From contig PSQN01000007.1 in NCBI GenBank assembly GCA_002989075.1, positions 754,802 to 818,801 on the forward strand: DNA of 64,000 nt, written 5' to 3'. The stretch is from Arthonia radiata. Its lineage: Eukaryota; Ascomycota; Arthoniomycetes; Arthoniales; Arthoniaceae. The translations under genes and the position numbers were made by a program. Below, in pieces: positions 1-12,773 of this stretch. The notes beneath the pieces were generated by a model. The model saw nothing but the letters and a program-made list of their open reading frames with translations. It did not search any database and was not told the origin of the DNA. Position 1 is the first letter of the stretch, and every line of letters starts with the position of its first letter.

Positions 1-126
1 GTCGTGTATTACAATGTAGTAGCAGGGTCATGCCGTCGTGAGTGTGGTTTCGTTACCGATGATGCCTGCCCCAAAAAACACCAAATTGGCTCGTTGCCGC
101 CAATGCCTGTGTTCAGGCGCCAACAA

Positions 127-159
<33 letters not shown>

Positions 160-330
160 ACTTGGAAAAGGACTCAAGGGTCGTCCAAGCGCCGGTATAC
201 GCCGTTAAGTCGCCATTCCGAAGAAGTCTGAGCGGTTGCTCACCTTCACCAACTCTTATAAGCAAAGTCCAACGGCATTTAATGCCAAACTTGGGGGCTC
301 TAAACGGAGCCCAAGGATTCTTTGCTTTGA
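1..330. other. 3' flank of the IPT/TIG regulator gene
   Basis: No gene is seen here. It lies just downstream of the stop codon of the minus-strand regulator gene and probably holds its 3' UTR and polyadenylation region. I looked here for ankyrin-repeat coding sequence in all minus-strand frames, because relatives of the upstream protein carry it, and saw none. Confidence 0.5.
127..159. repeat. (CGT)n microsatellite
   Basis: About ten near-perfect CGT/GTC units with one CGC interruption, roughly 170 bp past the stop of the minus-strand regulator gene. It is a simple-sequence repeat, perhaps inside the 3' UTR. Confidence 0.8.
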
Positions 331-3300
331 TCAGCCTGGACGTCCCATACCAGGCCCGCCACTGATCGTCCTGATTGGAGCCATTCTGCGCCCGGCTGCC
401 ACCGCCTGGGCAGCTTCTTGGTGTGCCATTTGCGTCCTCGCGTAGTTGGCCTGGTGGAATCTCAAGCTTCCAGGGCCAGCGCCAGGAGACTGTCCCTGTG
501 CCATGTACATGTACGCTCTCGGGTCGACTCCGCTGGCCGTCAAGTTCTCCATGGAGCCAGCGCCGGTCATCTTGGGAGGACTGACGCTCCCAGTTCCGGT
601 CGGAGTACCCATGCCGCCACTGCGCTGTCCTGTGTGTGGATAGCTCAATTGTGCTTGCTGCATTGCGTTCATTTGCTGCATGCTATGCATCCCATTGGGC
701 AGGCTATCCTCGATGTAATTGTAGCTCACAATACGCGTTGGCATCAGAGCTTGCAGCTGACGCACCTGTGGTGGAGCACTCCGGTGCTGATGTCTGAAGC
801 AGACGGAAACCGGCCCAGGAGTCTGCGAAGGCGGCGCCCGACACACAAGGGTGGAGTCTCCCCAAAAGGTGGTGCTGGCAGCGGGAGCGTCGCCGAACAT
901 CACCTCAAGACCTTGAAAGAAGCCGGCGCCAAGGACGGTGACTTCTTCGCCGCCAGAGCGGGGGCCTGAGGCGGGGATAAGCCGTTGGAGTGTCGGTGGC
1001 CGTGTGATGCTTAAGCCAGGGGGCAATGACGTCAAGGCAACGGCCGTGTCGTCCGGGACCTGCACGCGGTGACTGCCATACTGCACACGTGAGGACGAAT
1101 TTGGGGATGGTGCTCGAGATGCGTGCTGGGATGTTGGCGCAGAGTAGTATTGAGACATTTCCATCTCTCCTATCAGTTGGGTTGTGGAGGGATGCATTGG
1201 TGTCGTGGGCCCGCTCGCATAATGCGTGGGTGTACGGAGGGAAGCCTGTGCCATGGGGTTGTCGATCGGTGTGGTCCCAAAAGCGCTCGAGCTCGGGGAC
1301 GCGAGGTCGAAGTTGCCTGACATTCGGCCAGAAGCTGATCCCAGATTGCTTGCACTAGTCGGAGGGTGGCGTTGCGTCTCAAGCGCTGTCATGTGGAGTC
1401 CAGATGGTATGTTCGTTCTTGATCCGCCGGATCTACGTTTCTTTGCGCCCGGTTGCCCAGCCGGGTTTGTTGGGCTAGCAGGCCGGGAAAGGTTTCGCGG
1501 TGTGGCAGAGGCTGTGCTCGGGTGGGACATGAGATTTGTCTGTGAGAGTTGTCGGGGCAGTGTAGTAATGCGGGGTTGAAAAAGGCTCTGGCTCATGTTG
1601 CTCAGGTTCGGCGTAGACATTGATGGGCGGAACGGCAGTTCGCGTCCAGCGTTCTGTTCAGCAGCTTCGGCGTCCTGCAAATCCTGCAGATTCTGATGCG
1701 AATAGAACCGACCGTGCTCATCCACGGCTCCAGTAGGAACATAAGCCAGTTGGGGTTCGTCAAATTGCGGCACCGGTTGCTTGTGATCGTCGGTGATCAT
1801 TATCGAGGGCGAAATGGTTTGTGCAACCATCTGGCCTCGGTGATTCTTCAATGTGAAGATAACCCTGTTCAGCTCGAAATTAGCTTCCATGTGATACTCC
1901 AGGAAGAGATTACCCGACGCACTGGAATCCAAGCTTCTCTTGCTGGTGTCTGCAATAACACGCAATACGCATCGGCATATATACCGTCATAGCCCCAAGC
2001 GGTCCAGGATGCTCCTTCACAGGGACATCTCTGTTACCCTCAGCTAGACAGAAATCCTTGACCTCCGGGCAGTTGAAGACGACCACACGCTTGGCTTCAT
2101 CTTTCAGCCACTCCTCCTCCTCTTCGGGCTTTTTGGTCTTTTTACGACCTGCACGTTTTCGCTCTCGTTGCTGGCAACCCGGGCAGATGGCAACCGAGCC
2201 ACCGTTTAATGGTCGTTTAGGGTCGTCCTCAGACAATTCTTCCTCCTGCTCGTCTTCTGACTTCTCTTTCCGCACAGGAATTTCGCCCTCCGCAGCTCTC
2301 TCCAGAGCTGCTTCGTAAGCGCTCTTACTCTTACGCATAGCACTGGCACAAACGAGCAGGACTGTCAATTCGAGTGTTTCGCAATCGCCTTTGAAGAGCG
2401 GCTTGGTCTGGAACTTTGGCTTCGAGATGGTATACGTAGGCAGATGAATGCGTCTGATGCCCGGCGGAGGATCATGTAACGTTATGCGGATGGGTATTTG
2501 TGTCTCGACTCTGGATTTTTCCGGTACTGGATCGAAGGTGATGCGGCTTTGGCGACCACTGCTAGAAGCTGATGAGCGCGCGGTTGGTGAGCTCACTGTA
2601 TTCGGCAACCCTGCGCCCCTGTCGTTCCAGGTATTGCACCCAAAGCCTTGGTTGGGATGACCTTCAAAACCGGGGCCAAGCGTAGCGAGAGGAGAGTTGG
2701 GTCCAAACCCCATCGACGGCGATTCATTGCCGGTCATGAACAAGTCATTTGGGGACTGCTCCCTGGAGCCCTCTAGGAAGAAGGTTTTGTTTGGCTGCAC
2801 AGTGTTTGACTGGTGGAGGTCAGCAGCTGTAATAATTTACATAGAAGCGCAGTCGGACTGACGGGTGAGTGGAAAGAGTCTTCAGCATTTGACACGCCGA
2901 AATCCACCGTCGGAAAATCTTCACTCGATGTAAAAAGGTCCGAAGGCATCATGTCCACAGCATTCCCAGTTCCAAAATCTACCTGACCTGCAGGTTGAAG
3001 AGACAGGTTGTCCATTTCGGTATTCATATTGGTGTGTGCACTGTGAAACTTGAGGCCGTCAACGACGTCTTGTCCGCGTATCGTTCCCTCAGTCTTCACG
3101 ACGGGTGCTTGTGGAGCTTGCGGCATCGAAGATCGTGAAGCATAGAACCCAGAAGAGGGGGAAGCTGCGGCATGTCTTCTTGCGGTCGGGGAGGTAGAGC
3201 TCTGCGAGGATTGCTCAGACACAGATGATGGATGTGAAACAGGCAATTGCGACTGCCCGTTCTGTCGCGATTGTCCATGCGGCTGCGGTTGGACATCCGC

Positions 3301-3489
3301 GACAGATCTTTGTGCGGCGTCTGCATTCTGATGATGTGTAGACACGTGCTGAGGGAAGGGCAAATTCTGGTGTTCTGGTTGAGGAGAGAAGTCGACGAAG
3401 GCTGAAGAGTCAAAGTTGTCGTTTTCCCAGTCCGGGAAATTCGAACTGGTGTAGTGATTAGGAGGGTTGGTGTAAAAGTTGCTGGACAT
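331..3489 (-). CDS. SPT23: Spt23/Mga2-like IPT/TIG transcription regulator (no ankyrin or TM region seen)
   Basis: Three exons: 3489-2863, 2809-1923 and 1864-331. Introns are 2810-2862 (53 bp, GTCAGT..CAG, CTGAC branch site, phase 0) and 1865-1922 (58 bp, GTGCGT..CAG). They sum to 3048 nt, 1015 aa, in one frame; the start is the ATG of MSSNFYTNPPNH. In Spt23/Mga2 proteins the N-terminal half binds DNA or co-activators and drives desaturase (OLE1) and hypoxia genes. Diagnostic blocks seen are IHLPTYTISKPKF, a Cys/Arg-rich stretch (CPGCQQRERKRAGRKK) followed by VVFNCPEVKDF, and MRIACYCRHQQEKLGFQ spliced to VIFTLKNHRGQ..ISPSIMITDDHK. A low-complexity Ser/Pro/Thr linker follows, then an IPT/TIG fold at about 793-888 (LIPASGPRSGGEEVTVLGAGF). 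The last ~125 residues are Gln/Met/Gly-rich. Yeast relatives continue with ankyrin repeats and a C-terminal membrane anchor; neither is visible. Family assignment is firm, exact paralogue less so. Confidence 0.88.
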
Positions 3490-4846
3490 GTCGGCGGTCA
3501 CCAGCTCAGAGCTAGATTAAAGCTATGAATGACCTCGGCGATGAGGCAGCGCGCATAGATGCGTGGAACCAGGAAACTTTGCGCCTCAAGAGATAGCTGG
3601 GGAGCTGTCTGCCCGGGACAACGTGAGGTAGCTAGCAGTGCCGGAACGATTGCGAGGCTCGGTGGGGCAGTGTGGCGGAGAAGGCCTTCGCGCAGGTTAC
3701 GTTCTGGTGACGGAAGACTCGGTCATGGCTGATGGAGCGGCTCCAATAGCTTTTCCCTGGGATTGGCCGCGACGGGCGCGAGACGTCAGACGTATGTCAC
3801 AGGATTCAAAGGACAGCGTTCGATACGCCCCAGCGACGCTCTGACTACAGATCCTGTTCGCGCAATAGATGTGCAGAGAAGTGGCCCGTCGTCAAGGAGT
3901 GAGGCGACGCTGTGAAGGGACTCGAACACCAGAGGATGCGGGAAGGTGCAGATCGAGGAGGAAAAGCTACGGCGCACACGGCGCGAAGGGGAGGGCGTAA
4001 TGATAATAGGCCACAGAGTACAATTACTGCTCGAAGGGGGTTCTTTTGTGAACACTGAAGGCCTCTGAATAAAGATGCGCCTGACAGACGGCAGACAATA
4101 ATGGGTCGCGAAAATGGAGAGGAGGAGATGGTCGTAATGGTTCCCCGCGAGAGCGCCAGACACCAGCACTAGCCACTCTGGGTCTAGCGTCTGGACTCTC
4201 CCATAACGACGATCGTCAGTACTCCTAATGCCCTTGCACCTGCGTCTTCTGGCTCTGTCCATCGCCCATAACATAATGGCGAGTGGCTGATGACCTTGCA
4301 GATGCTCCCAAACCCTGTCACAGCCCTTGTCAACGACGAGTTCGCCACCTGCACCTTGTTCCCACTTCAACATCGACTGGTCACCCCCATGTACAGCAGT
4401 TCTCAACGTCGAGTCTTGCCGCGCCGCTCGCTATCTCCCTTCGGCACACCCTTTTGACGTGAACATGAGAGTCTGGGAGGATGTCAGCCTCCGAGCGAAC
4501 CATGGCAAAACGGTATCTCAGTGTCCCCGCCTTTGTGTGGTAGCACAGGCACTTGCCTGGAAGGTCACAGCACCCCTGCGCAAGCCAGTCACGAGGCGCC
4601 TTCCGCCAACAGGAGATAGGCCGCTTGCTACTGGTTCATGAATTGCAAATGCAGCATATAAATATTCATGCGTTTTAATACTTCTTGCTGCAGGTGTGTT
4701 CAGCATCCTGTACATCTATCAACGTTGAAGCCCGTATGTTTCGGTATACCCCGAATCTAGTGTATCAATAAACAAGATTCCATCGTACCGCCAGTTCACC
4801 ATATTACCTAACTCCTACAACACGATGGCGCTACGGCTGCAACGGC
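3490..4846. other. Intergenic: upstream region of the IPT/TIG regulator
   Basis: A 1.36 kb spacer between the stop of the acyl-CoA synthetase gene and the start of the regulator gene, both on the minus strand. It should contain the promoter and a probably long 5' leader of the regulator. A 206-codon minus-strand open frame (3786-4406) has no recognisable domain and I treat it as chance. No RNA gene or repeat is seen. Confidence 0.5.
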
Positions 4847-7199
4847 CTATAGTTTAGCCTTCATGCCGAGCTTAGCGTCGCCAGACGAGGCCTCGTCGTA
4901 CAGCCTGTCGATCTCGCTTCGGTATGCCTTCGCAGTTTGTGGGCGCTTGAGCTTGAGACTACAGCTTTTCGTTAGCTCAAGTTATGGCGCATCTTCGCTT
5001 GCTGAGTACTTACGTTGGAGTCAACAGCTCGTTCTCCACGGAGAAGGGCTCGTATAGAAGCGACATATTCCTCACCCTCTCATATGGATTGAACCTCGAC
5101 TGCTTGCCTACCTTGTCAAGCTCCTTCATCATAGCTTTTTGTACTCGCGGATTTGATGCCGCAGCCTTCAACGCATCGACATCGTTCTGACCGAATGCGC
5201 GATCCAGAACCTTGCCCGCGAAAGTCGCGAAGATCTCAGGCATCATGGCGCCAATCAGGACAAGGCTGCTCTGGCTGCTGTCCCCGTGTACGTATGCAGC
5301 GCTCATCCAAGGACAATTGGCTAAGTAGACGTTCTCGATGCGTTCCGGTGAGACATACTCACCCTGAGCAAGCTTGAGCACGTTCTTACGACGGTCGATG
5401 ATTTTGAATCGACCAAGAGGGTCGATCTCAGCCACGTCGCCTGTGCGAAACCAGCCGTCTTCAGTGAAAGCTTTGCGGGTCTCATCTTCATTGCGGTAGT
5501 ATTTCTTGAACAGCGCTGGGCCGCGCAACATAAGCTCGCCGCGAGGGTTCGGTTTATCCGTACTTAAATAGTCCATGTCCGGTAAATCCAAAAGACAGGC
5601 TTCAACACAGGGCGACAAGGCGCCGCAATTGCCAACCGAGAGGTCCCCCTCAAGTTGATTCAGGGAGACAGCGTAGCTCTCGGTAAGACCGTATCCTTGC
5701 AGGAAATGTACCCCAAACACAGCTCGCAGGAACTGGTGCAGGCTCGGATCTAACGGAGCAGAGCCAGACACAAGAAACTGCGCCTTCTCAAGGCCAATGG
5801 CACTGACCACCTTATTGCCCCATATGCGGTCGTAGATGGCGTGCTTCTGCGTGGCTCCTGGTGAATCGGGATCCTTGAGCCGGTCCAGCTTGGTCGCAAC
5901 AATGTGGCGGGACAATGCGCCTCGGAAGCCTGGCGCGTCCGTCGTCGCTGCCTTGATAGACGCGCCAAACCGGTTGTACAAGCGTGGAACTGAGGCAAAC
6001 CCAGTGGGCTTTAGAATCTTCATATCGTCTACAATCTCGAGTACGTTGCCATGGAAGAAACCAATGCGCGTACCAGCACACAGCGCGGCGTGCTGACCGA
6101 CTCGTTCGTAGATGTGCGCAAGGGGTAGGTACGAGAACATGCAATTATCTTTCAGAGGCTGGCAGGCGAGGATGCTGGAAAAGGTTGCTGCGACCGCGTT
6201 CCCGTGGGAGAGCACGACACCTTTGGGATTGCCCGTGGTTCCGCTAGTATAATTGATCGTGATGTTGTCCTCCACACGTGGCGGCACCATCTGCCGATTT
6301 GAGGATGCTCCAAGGCCTTCAACCTGCGCGAATGACAGAATCCGAATGTCCGTTCCATGCGCCATCTCTTTAAGCAGGTCCGCTTTCGAATAGCCAGGCT
6401 GCTCTCCGACGTCGAGGGGCTCGAGAGAGATAATGATCTTGAGGGTTGGACATCGCGGTTTCAGCTTCAGGAGAGCGGGAACGTGATTTAATGATGCGAC
6501 CACGCAGGACAGTGATGCGTGATTGATAATATACTCCGTGGCATCAGGACCGAGCGTGTCATACAGAGACACGGAATAGAGCGCCTGAGACATACAGGCC
6601 AAGTCTAGCGCAAGTCAGCGTTGACACAATTTGGAGATTGTTTAGAAGCCACCATGACCTACCGGTGATTTGCCATTCTGGCCTGTTCTGACACCACAGG
6701 CCGATCGGCTTTTGCTTTCCGTATTGTCCTATAGACTCCAGCAGCTCCACAAAGCCCTTGCCAACGTTCTCACGTCGGGCAGCTACTGTTGCGTAGTCCT
6801 GCCAGACATAGTCCTTGTAAGTTTTCGTTTGCGGGTCGTAAGGGCGCCATCCGAGGCATCTGGATTTGCCGAATAGAGACACTGAAATCGAATGAGCATG
6901 GTTGAAACGAAATCAATACAGTCCCGATAGGTCCATACCGGCCTTTTCGAACAAGTCAAATTGTGTCCTTTCCTGCCTAGGGTCAGTCTTCGCTCCAAGC
7001 TACTCATGCGCGGGCCACTAACCTCTGTCAAAGTCGTAATGAGCCCATCCTGAAATCTCCAGTGTCTGTATACCTCACTCCTTCCATCTTGTTTCGAGTT
7101 TGGTAGGGCGATGCTGTGCGGATGGCCAGGAGGTGGGGGTGGGCGATACGGCTCCGCTGCCTTGACTGCCGGTGTCTTCACTTCCTCGAAGATGCCCAT
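4847..7199 (-). CDS. Long-chain acyl-CoA synthetase, probably peroxisomal
   Basis: Activates long-chain fatty acids to acyl-CoA with ATP and CoA. Five exons: 7199-7023, 6972-6939 (only 34 nt), 6881-6663, 6604-5014 and 4958-4847. Introns of 50, 57, 58 and 55 bp all have GT..AG ends, and the sum is 2133 nt, 710 aa, normal for the family. Start is the ATG of MGIFEEV. ANL-superfamily motifs: YTSGTTGNPKG at about 262 (ATP/P-loop), YLPLAHIYER at about 302, GYGLTES at about 447, GWFRTGD at about 527, and IIDRRKNVLKLAQGEYVSPE at about 545-564, which is the fatty-acid/hinge signature of the long-chain family. N-terminal landmarks EVYRHWRFQDG and NRPEWQIT are typical of fungal Faa enzymes. The protein ends AKL, which fits the PTS1 consensus, so I infer peroxisomal matrix targeting and a role in beta-oxidation. 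The last exon, LKLKRPQTAKAYRSEI onward, matches the family's usual C-terminus. Confidence 0.93.
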
Positions 7200-7665
7200 T
7201 GCTGACGTCAAAAGCCCAGCTCAGTCTCCGATGGCGATGCTGCCAGGTACGGCCGCAAAGGAAGACTCCGCCTGTTCCAAAACAAATCGCCTTCACAGGC
7301 CTAGTTCATAGTGCACGAGGAGGCATGCGCAAACCCAATGGATGGTTTCGGGCGGAGAGAGGAATGTACAGGGGGAAAAGAGTGCGTCGAGAAGTCAAGC
7401 TACAGCTGGAAAAACAAGAGCAACAAGCAGCAAGAAAAGGAGTAGGCCAAGGATAGACGGAGCTGGAGAGATGCTCTCACGACGACTTCAACAATGGATC
7501 AGATGCTCCGGCCGAGGCTCCAGCTACGTCGGGCGTCTCCAGCCAATCACGGCCATTGCCGAAGCGCGCTAGCATCGCTGCCACGTGATATGCCTGTCGG
7601 CCACGTCCCGTCGGAAGAACCAGAACTCCTCCGTCTGCTGCATCTTCGGCGATGGCAGCAGCAGT
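7200..7665. other. Intergenic: acyl-CoA synthetase promoter and cysD 3' flank
   Basis: 466 bp between two genes transcribed in the same (minus) direction. It must carry the acyl-CoA synthetase promoter and the sulfhydrylase terminator. I see no convincing specific regulatory motif, RNA gene or additional coding region. Confidence 0.5.
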
Positions 7666-9508
<1,843 letters not shown>

Positions 9509-10411
9509 ATTGGGCTGTCTTTGTTTGGGGAGCTATTCGATGGTTTCTGGTGATGTTGTAACAATATCGTCTGCAGCTCTGTCACTAGGGCAAGGTTGTT
9601 GGCAATTTGTTGGAAAGACCAGGGTGGGGTGGTTAATACGGAATAGAGGTCAATGGGATCCACCATCACGCCATCCTGGTCGGCCGGATCTTGACGACTT
9701 GGGCTAGGCTTGGGCCAGAAAAGACTATCGATTTGACAGTCCGTTTCTCCGAGCATACCAACGGATCATGGCACGCATAAGGTATGCTACAGACCCTTTC
9801 TCGGCCATCTTTGCTTGTAAAGTTGTGCTTCTCTTGAAACCTGTGTACAAAATGGTAGTCCTCCCGCCGAGCGCAGACCAGGGTTTTGGTATGCAGCTTC
9901 GTGCGGGGATGCACTTGTCACTCCACCTCCTCCAAACGACCCCATCAACCTTTGAGTGCTAATCGAGCGCTTAGTCCCTACCTATTGAAATGCGCATGAG
10001 GAATAATCCGTTCCGCGGCAAACCCGCTACTTCGTACACATGCTTTGATGGCATACAGACGTCGCAGGGCAGGTCTTTCGCACCATGTGAACATCCCAGC
10101 GACGAAGCACGTACTCCTCTTCTGCAAGATAGGAAAGATTCGCCAGTCATAGCTTGTGCTGGGTCACACAAAGGGCTTCGAAAATCTTAGTCAGGAAGAA
10201 GTGTGCGTCTCCCATGCAATCCATGCAATAACCGGCCCCGTGGCGCCCTGAGCACGCACCGATCCTCCCACGCCCGTACACAAAAAGTTTTCGTCGCTCT
10301 CTCTTACACGTTCCCTCTTTTCATATCATCTTATACGTAGTTGATCGACGTCAGCTGTGTACTACGCTGCCATATTACGTTGCCAAAGTCCGACACTAGA
10401 CCGCAAACAAG
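9509..10411. other. Divergent intergenic region
   Basis: About 900 bp between the start of cysD (minus) and the start of the plus-strand unknown gene, so both promoters should be here. A pyrimidine-rich stretch around 10288-10330 lies within 130 bp of the plus-strand start and resembles fungal core-promoter CT tracts. Open frames across 9349-9914 on the minus strand have no domain signal, and the first of them overlaps cysD exon 1 in another frame. They are left out. Confidence 0.5.
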
Positions 10412-11032
10412 ATGGTCGTTAATCTCGGAGGTCTACCAAAGCACATCAAGCAACCGCTCTTGAAAATCCCAGCCTTTCCGGGAAACAAGCTTATGAAAGT
10501 ATCTCGATTTGTGGATGCCGTGTTGAGCTCGAACGCCTCTGAGCCGCATTTGCATACTGTCGAAAACCTGCGAGTGTGTGCGGCGTTCTTCAGCTACAAA
10601 TGTCAGCCAAAGCATTACCAATGCTTTATGCGAGACTTCAGGAAAGCCGAATATTTGATCAACACAAGGTGCTCCGAATCCAGGCAAGAGGCGGAGGGGA
10701 AGCGCAAGACACATGAGAGCGAGCAAGGTGTTCTAGACAAAGACTTGACCTGGCCCGGTTTTAAGAAAATTGATTACGCCAAGATCACCTACGACTAGTT
10801 CATCACAAGCTTAGAGCGCCGCAACCCAGATCTCATTATTCACCGAAAAACGGCCGATGCGGAGCTTGAGAAGATTATCAAGACTATCGTACCAAAGGGA
10901 GGCAAAGCAAACAGCCGTGGCTTGAACGAGAATTCGCTGCGCCGGCGGCTTTTAATCAAGGAGTCGAACGAATACTGGGCGGAGAGGCATGTAGCCGGCG
11001 AAGACCATTACGATAATACTGCCGCTCTATGA
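10412..11032 (+). pseudogene. Unknown gene split by one in-frame TAG at the edge of the RIP island
   Basis: An ATG at 10412, in good context (acaagATGG), opens a frame of 128 codons that stops at TAG 10796-10798. The same frame then stays open for 77 more codons with normal, non-AT-rich codon use (FITSLERRNPDLIIHRK..) and ends at TGA 11030-11032; the whole frame would be 206 aa. No GT..AG intron that would remove the TAG is visible. The TAG reads as CAG with one C-to-T change in a CpA context, which is what RIP produces. The predicted protein is basic and charged, with no signal peptide, membrane segment or motif I recognise. It may be a pseudogene, or a gene whose shorter 128 aa product is real. 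Function unknown. Confidence 0.6.
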
Positions 11033-11405
11033 CATGGAGGTTGAACCATAGCAGCTTGTTACTAGAGAATTCATAGCCTCTGTGTAATTACTTCTACAAG
11101 GACTTCATCATGCTAAGATTACTGCAGTGTATAGTTTCGAAACATAATATTACAACATATTGTTCTCTATATCGTATAGAGCCAACAAGTCAACCTTCTA
11201 TATTATATATAATAAAAGTAGTGTAGCTTAGTCTTGATTTTCTATCTAAAGGCTTTTACTACTACTAGAAGTTCTAAAACTTACTATCTAAGACTTATTT
11301 ACTAGAAAAGATATTTATAATCTAAATTTAATACTTTACTTAAATACTATTTATTCTCTCTATATTCAATATCTTTATTATTATTGTTATTAAATTTCTA
11401 ATCTA
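11033..11405. other. Transition zone into the AT-rich island
   Basis: GC falls progressively over about 150 bp past the end of the broken host gene, then the sequence is fully AT-rich with no readable frame. I see nothing identifiable. Confidence 0.4.
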
Positions 11406-11738
11406 TAATCTATTACTATGTATAGCGTAGTTCTAGTTATATAGAGTACTTTTAGTAGCTAATTTATAAGCTATATTAGTTATTTCTAAGACTCTATATA
11501 CTATAACTATCTACAAAAAGAGTATTATAAATATAATATCCTATTTTAACTCTATATTTATACCTGTTAAACTCTATATTCTATATATATTAAAATTAAA
11601 ACTAAGAAACTAGAGGAAATAATAGCTTTAATAAAGAAAAACTAAAGATAAATAAATAAGCCTCTATATTATAAGTTACCTATAAGACGCCCCTCTACCC
11701 TCTAAGTTATCCTAGATATAGAGGGTTACCTATACTAA
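11405..11738 (+). repeat. Repeat R2, copy 1
   Basis: About 330 bp, similar in direct orientation to 42662-42985. Shared landmarks are a block around GTTATATAGAGTACTTTTAG and a block around AAGACGC-CCTCT..CTAGATATAGAG. It abuts R1 copy 1. It could be a solo LTR remnant or part of an older element; I found no TG..CA ends to decide. Confidence 0.5.
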
Positions 11739-11931
11739 AGTATCTTATAGCCTATTCTATAGGTAAAGATACTATAAAATTACTATTATAATATTATTAT
11801 AATACTATACTAAAATAGATATATAAGGTTTTAAGACTAGATAATACTATTTTTAAAATACTTATATATTCAGATCTTATAACCGCTACCGCTACTAAAA
11901 TTTTAATTCTTATTTATAATTCAGTTATAAG

Positions 11932-11974
<43 letters not shown>

Positions 11975-12773
11975 GTAAAAATAATATCTAATCTAATTTT
12001 ACTACTATATTATAACTATATTATAACTTTATATTAAATAAACAATCTAAGACCGACCTAACTCTACTTTAGATTTAGATTTTTATCTAGATTTTTATTG
12101 AGTTTTAGTATAGATAGCGGTTATAAGATCTTAAATATATAATTCTATTTTTTCTTCTAAGTATAGCTTAGCCTGGTAGATACTATACTAGATACTAGAA
12201 TAGCTTTCTATAGTAACTTTTAGCCTAAATTCTAAATCTTTAATAATTTTTTATCTAGCGTTGCTAGTAAGTAAGTTAGCTTTATATTACTATATAGCTA
12301 CTTCTTCTTTAAGATAGGGTTAGCTAACCCTAGCGTAGCTTCCTAAAATAGCTTTATATATAGTTTTATAGTAGTATTATATTACCTATATTATATAAAA
12401 TAAATCTTATAACCGTAACTAGAACATTTTTAGATAGTTTTCTTAATATTTTTACTAATTTAGATAATGAGAATAGAATATAAACTAGTATATGAGTAAA
12501 AATATAGTCAGATAGATAAACATATATATATATACTAGTATAGTAGCCCTAACTTTAATTAGAATCTATCAAATTATAAATATATTACTAGATATAGAGT
12601 TATCTACTACTCTAGATATAGAGAGTATCTAAGAGATTATTCTAGTTTTAATATAGTTTTAGCAGTTTATTTGATCTAGATTAGTCTAGTAGGAATAATA
12701 AAAACTATATCATAACCTTTTTATAACTATACTATAACTATCTCTAAGCTTCTAAGAGGGCCTCTAAGGTATT
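11739..12773 (-). repeat. Repeat R1, copy 1 (inverted relative to copies 2 and 3)
   Basis: A ~1.03 kb unit that reads as the reverse complement of 38041-39055 and 40443-41394. Its ends are imperfect inverted repeats (AGTATCTTATAGCC at one end, TCTAAGGTATT at the other; the consensus start is AGTACCTTA). Inside, 11872-12131 is bounded by the inverted pair AGATCTTATAACCGCTA / TAGCGGTTATAAGATCT, and a GGGTTAGCTAACCC palindrome lies further in. No protein is readable. It looks like a non-autonomous DNA element. Confidence 0.55.
11935..11972. repeat. (ATT)n microsatellite in R1
   Basis: About twelve ATT/TTA units in the internal inverted-repeat segment of R1 copy 1. The other two R1 copies have only short remnants here, which partly explains why this copy is longer. 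Confidence 0.85.

Noticed and set aside
418-969. 183-codon plus-strand frame
   Set aside because: It is the antisense shadow of the third exon of the IPT/TIG regulator, whose frame shows a clear conserved domain.
3786-4406. 206-codon open frame on the minus strand upstream of the IPT/TIG regulator
   Set aside because: No domain, odd composition, no good start context, and it lies where a promoter and 5' leader are expected.
10796-10798. Programmed stop-codon read-through of the unknown gene
   Set aside because: The TAG is followed by TTC and lacks the CTA-type context known for efficient read-through; a RIP-type mutation is simpler.
11872-12131. A separate miniature transposon (MITE) bounded by AGATCTTATAACCGC repeats
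   Set aside because: All three R1 copies carry it with the same flanks, so independent mobility is not shown; kept as an internal part of R1.
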